Of a DNA stretch of 64,000 bases, positions 62,370 to 64,000 are shown one piece after another. The translations under genes were made by a program, and so were the position numbers. A model generated the notes under the pieces. That model was not told the origin of the DNA. It was given only the letters and a program-made list of their open reading frames with translations, and did not search any database. Within the stretch, counting starts at the first letter, position 1; each line of letters starts with the position of its first letter. Source of the stretch: Hydractinia symbiolongicarpus (taxonomy: Eukaryota > Cnidaria > Hydrozoa > Anthoathecata > Hydractiniidae); assembly GCF_029227915.1 (NCBI RefSeq), contig NC_079883.1, positions 31,312,001-31,376,000 on the forward strand, written 5' to 3'.

Positions 62370-64000
62370 ATTAAGCGTCTCATCAAAAATGAGAACATTT
62401 TTGGAAACTACAAGTCTCATGCGTTTTAGTGGTGAAAAAAATTTTTAAAAAATCGTTCGGGAAATGAGTTTACTCCCTGGCTACTTTCTTTGTATACTTT
62501 TGACTATACGGGCCAAGCCCGACATTTACGGGAAATCGCGGTTTTTCGTTTGCCGGCGATTAAACTTCTTTTATTCAGTGTCTCATCAAAAATGAAAACA
62601 TTTTTAAAAACTACAAGTCTCATGCGTTTTAGTGGTGAAAAGATAATTTAAAAAATCGTTTTGGAAATGAGTTTACTCACAGGGTACTTTCTTTGTATAC
62701 ATTCGACTACACGGGCCAAGCCCGGGATTTACGGGAAATCGCGGGTTATCGTTTGCTGGCGATTAAGCCACTTTCACTAAGCGTCTCATCAAAAATGAAA
62801 ACATTTCTGAAAACTACAAGTCTCATGCGTTTTAGTGGTGAAAAAATAATTTAAAAAATCGTTCGGGAACTGAGTTTACTCCCTAGGTACTTTCTTTGTA
62901 TACTTTTGACTATACGGGCCGAGTCCGGGATTTACAGGAAGTCGCGGGTTTTTGTTTGCCGGCGATTAAACTTCTTTTATTCAGCGTCTTATCAAAAATG
63001 AAAACATTTTTAAAAACTAAAAGTGTCATGGGCTTTAGTGGTGAAATAATAATTTAAAAAATCCTTCGGGAAATGAGTTTACACCCTGGGTACTTTCTTT
63101 GTATACTTTTGTGTATACGGGCCGAGTCTGGGGTTTACGGGAAATGGCGGGTTTTCGTTTGCCGGCGATTAAACTTCTTTTATTCAGCGTCTCATCAAAA
63201 ATGAAAACATTTTTAAAAACTACAAGTCTCATGGGCTTTAGTGGTGAAATAAAAATTTAAAAAATCGTTCTGGAAATGAGTTTACACCCTGGGTACTTTC
63301 TTTGTACACTTTTGACTATACGGGCCGAGTCCGGGATTTACGGGAAGTCGCAGGTTTTCGTTTGCCGGCGATTAAACTTCTTTTATTCAGCGTCTCATCA
63401 AAAATGAAAACATTTTTGAAAACTACAAGTCTCATGCGTTTTAGTGGTGAAAAAATAATTTAAAAAATCGTTCGGGAAATGAGTTTACTCCCTGGGTACT
63501 TTCTTTGTATACTTTTGATTATACGGGCCGAGTCCGGGGTTTACGGGAAATGGCGGGTTTTCGTTTGCCGGCGATTAAACTTCTTTTATTCAGCGTCTCA
63601 TCAAAAATGAAAACATTTTTGAAAACTACAAGTCTCATGCGTTTTAGTGGTAAAAAGATAATTTAAAAAATCGCTCGGGAAATGAGTTTACTCCCTGGGC
63701 ACTTTCTTTGTATACTTTTGACTATACGGGCCAAGCCCGGGATTTACGGGAAATCGCGGGTTTTCGTTTGCCGGCGTTGAAACTTCTTTTATTCAGCGTC
63801 TCATCAAAAATGAGAACAATTTTGAAACCTACAAGTCTCATGGGCTTTAGTGGTGAAAAAATAATTTAAAAAATCGTTCGGGAAATGAGTTTACACCCTG
63901 GGTACTTTCTTTGTACACTTTTGACTATACGGGCCGAGTCCGGTATTTACGGGAAGTCGCAGGTTTTCGTTTGCCGGCGATTAAACTTCTTTTATTCAGC
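62370..64000. repeat. Ten-monomer HOR (2,029 bp), copy 2, runs off the window
   Basis: Matches 60,341 onward at +2,029 bp until about 63,690. There CCTGGGCACTTTC resumes the match one monomer further on, aligning with ~61,870. One monomer is therefore missing relative to copy 1. The array continues beyond 64,000. Confidence 0.8.

Larger units (their letters stand above)
1..64000. repeat. Satellite array, ~203-bp monomer, ~306 head-to-tail copies
   Basis: The whole window is a tandem repeat of one ~203-bp unit. Landmarks recur every 202-204 bp from end to end in one orientation: GTATAC, a CGGG-rich block, TTTGCCGGCGATTAAAC, the arms TCAAAAATG and CATTTTTGA, and TTTTAGTGG. The same landmark at 307 and 63,035 is 62,728 bp apart; removing two 904-bp insertions leaves 60,920 bp, or 300 monomers plus only 20 bp of drift. 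There are therefore no inversions and no partial monomers. Length variants are single-base: GTACTTTTTTG lacks one base relative to GTACTTTCTTTG, and TTCGGAGAAA has one extra relative to TTCGGGAAA. Since 203 is not a multiple of 3, frames shift at each unit and no long protein is encoded. I do not recognise the family by name. Both ends of the array lie outside the window. Confidence 0.98.

Noticed and set aside
1-64000. CRISPR array
   Set aside because: Regular spacing exists, but the whole unit is repeated with no unique spacers, and the unit is ~203 bp.
1-64000. Defence, metabolic or other multi-gene system
   Set aside because: I looked on both strands. Apart from the LINE fragments, every stretch reads as satellite monomer, so there is no gene content to support such a system.

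Overview
The window is one uninterrupted block of eukaryotic satellite DNA. About 306 head-to-tail copies of a ~203-bp monomer fill all 64 kb: (64,000 - 2 x 904)/203 is about 306. Every copy has the same orientation and register. The only non-satellite sequence is one short 5'-truncated LINE (non-LTR retrotransposon) insertion, present twice because the satellite block around it was duplicated. There is no host gene, rRNA, tRNA, CRISPR array, operon or viral gene. The short open frames seen throughout are satellite frames that recur once per monomer. The array runs off both ends of the window.

Organism: a metazoan. The LINE fragment encodes the C-terminal end of a CR1/L2/Rex1-like reverse transcriptase, with a terminal CxCxxC cysteine motif. 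From family knowledge this type is very common in cnidarian genomes (corals, anemones, Hydra), so a cnidarian is my best guess, but no search was possible.

Monomer: one half is GC-rich and carries four CGGG steps spaced 9-11 bp. The other half is AT-rich and carries A-tracts. Three short inverted repeats occur per unit: GTATA/TATAC, CGGGC/GCCCG, and a 9-bp arm pair TCAAAAATG/CATTTTTGA around an AAAA loop. Two main subfamilies (CCAAGCCC and CCGAGTCC at the same site) tend to alternate.

Layout. 1-12.1 kb: a 5.3-5.9-kb higher-order repeat (HOR), two copies plus part of a third, containing a recurrent 812-bp four-monomer unit. 13.0-26.8 kb: a 6.4-6.6-kb tandem unit carrying the LINE (15,022-15,920 and 21,409-22,307), with an internal ~2,031-bp ten-monomer period. 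28.2-32 kb: a 1,421-bp seven-monomer duplication and more 812-bp units. 33.4-35.4 kb: a 1,016-bp five-monomer duplication. 35.1-43.8 kb: a 2,640-bp thirteen-monomer duplication followed by shorter derivatives. 47.2-50.3 kb: 811- and 1,013-bp units. 51-64 kb: 1,218-, 1,825-, 2,029- and 2,031-bp units marked by a divergent monomer type. Diagnostic monomer variants change from left to right, so the block is a mosaic of locally homogenised domains made by repeated unequal exchange.

I found no multi-gene system. The points of interest are the satellite family, its nested HOR architecture, recombination junctions visible within monomers, and the LINE as a dated marker of block duplication. A centromeric or pericentromeric role is possible but cannot be shown from sequence alone.
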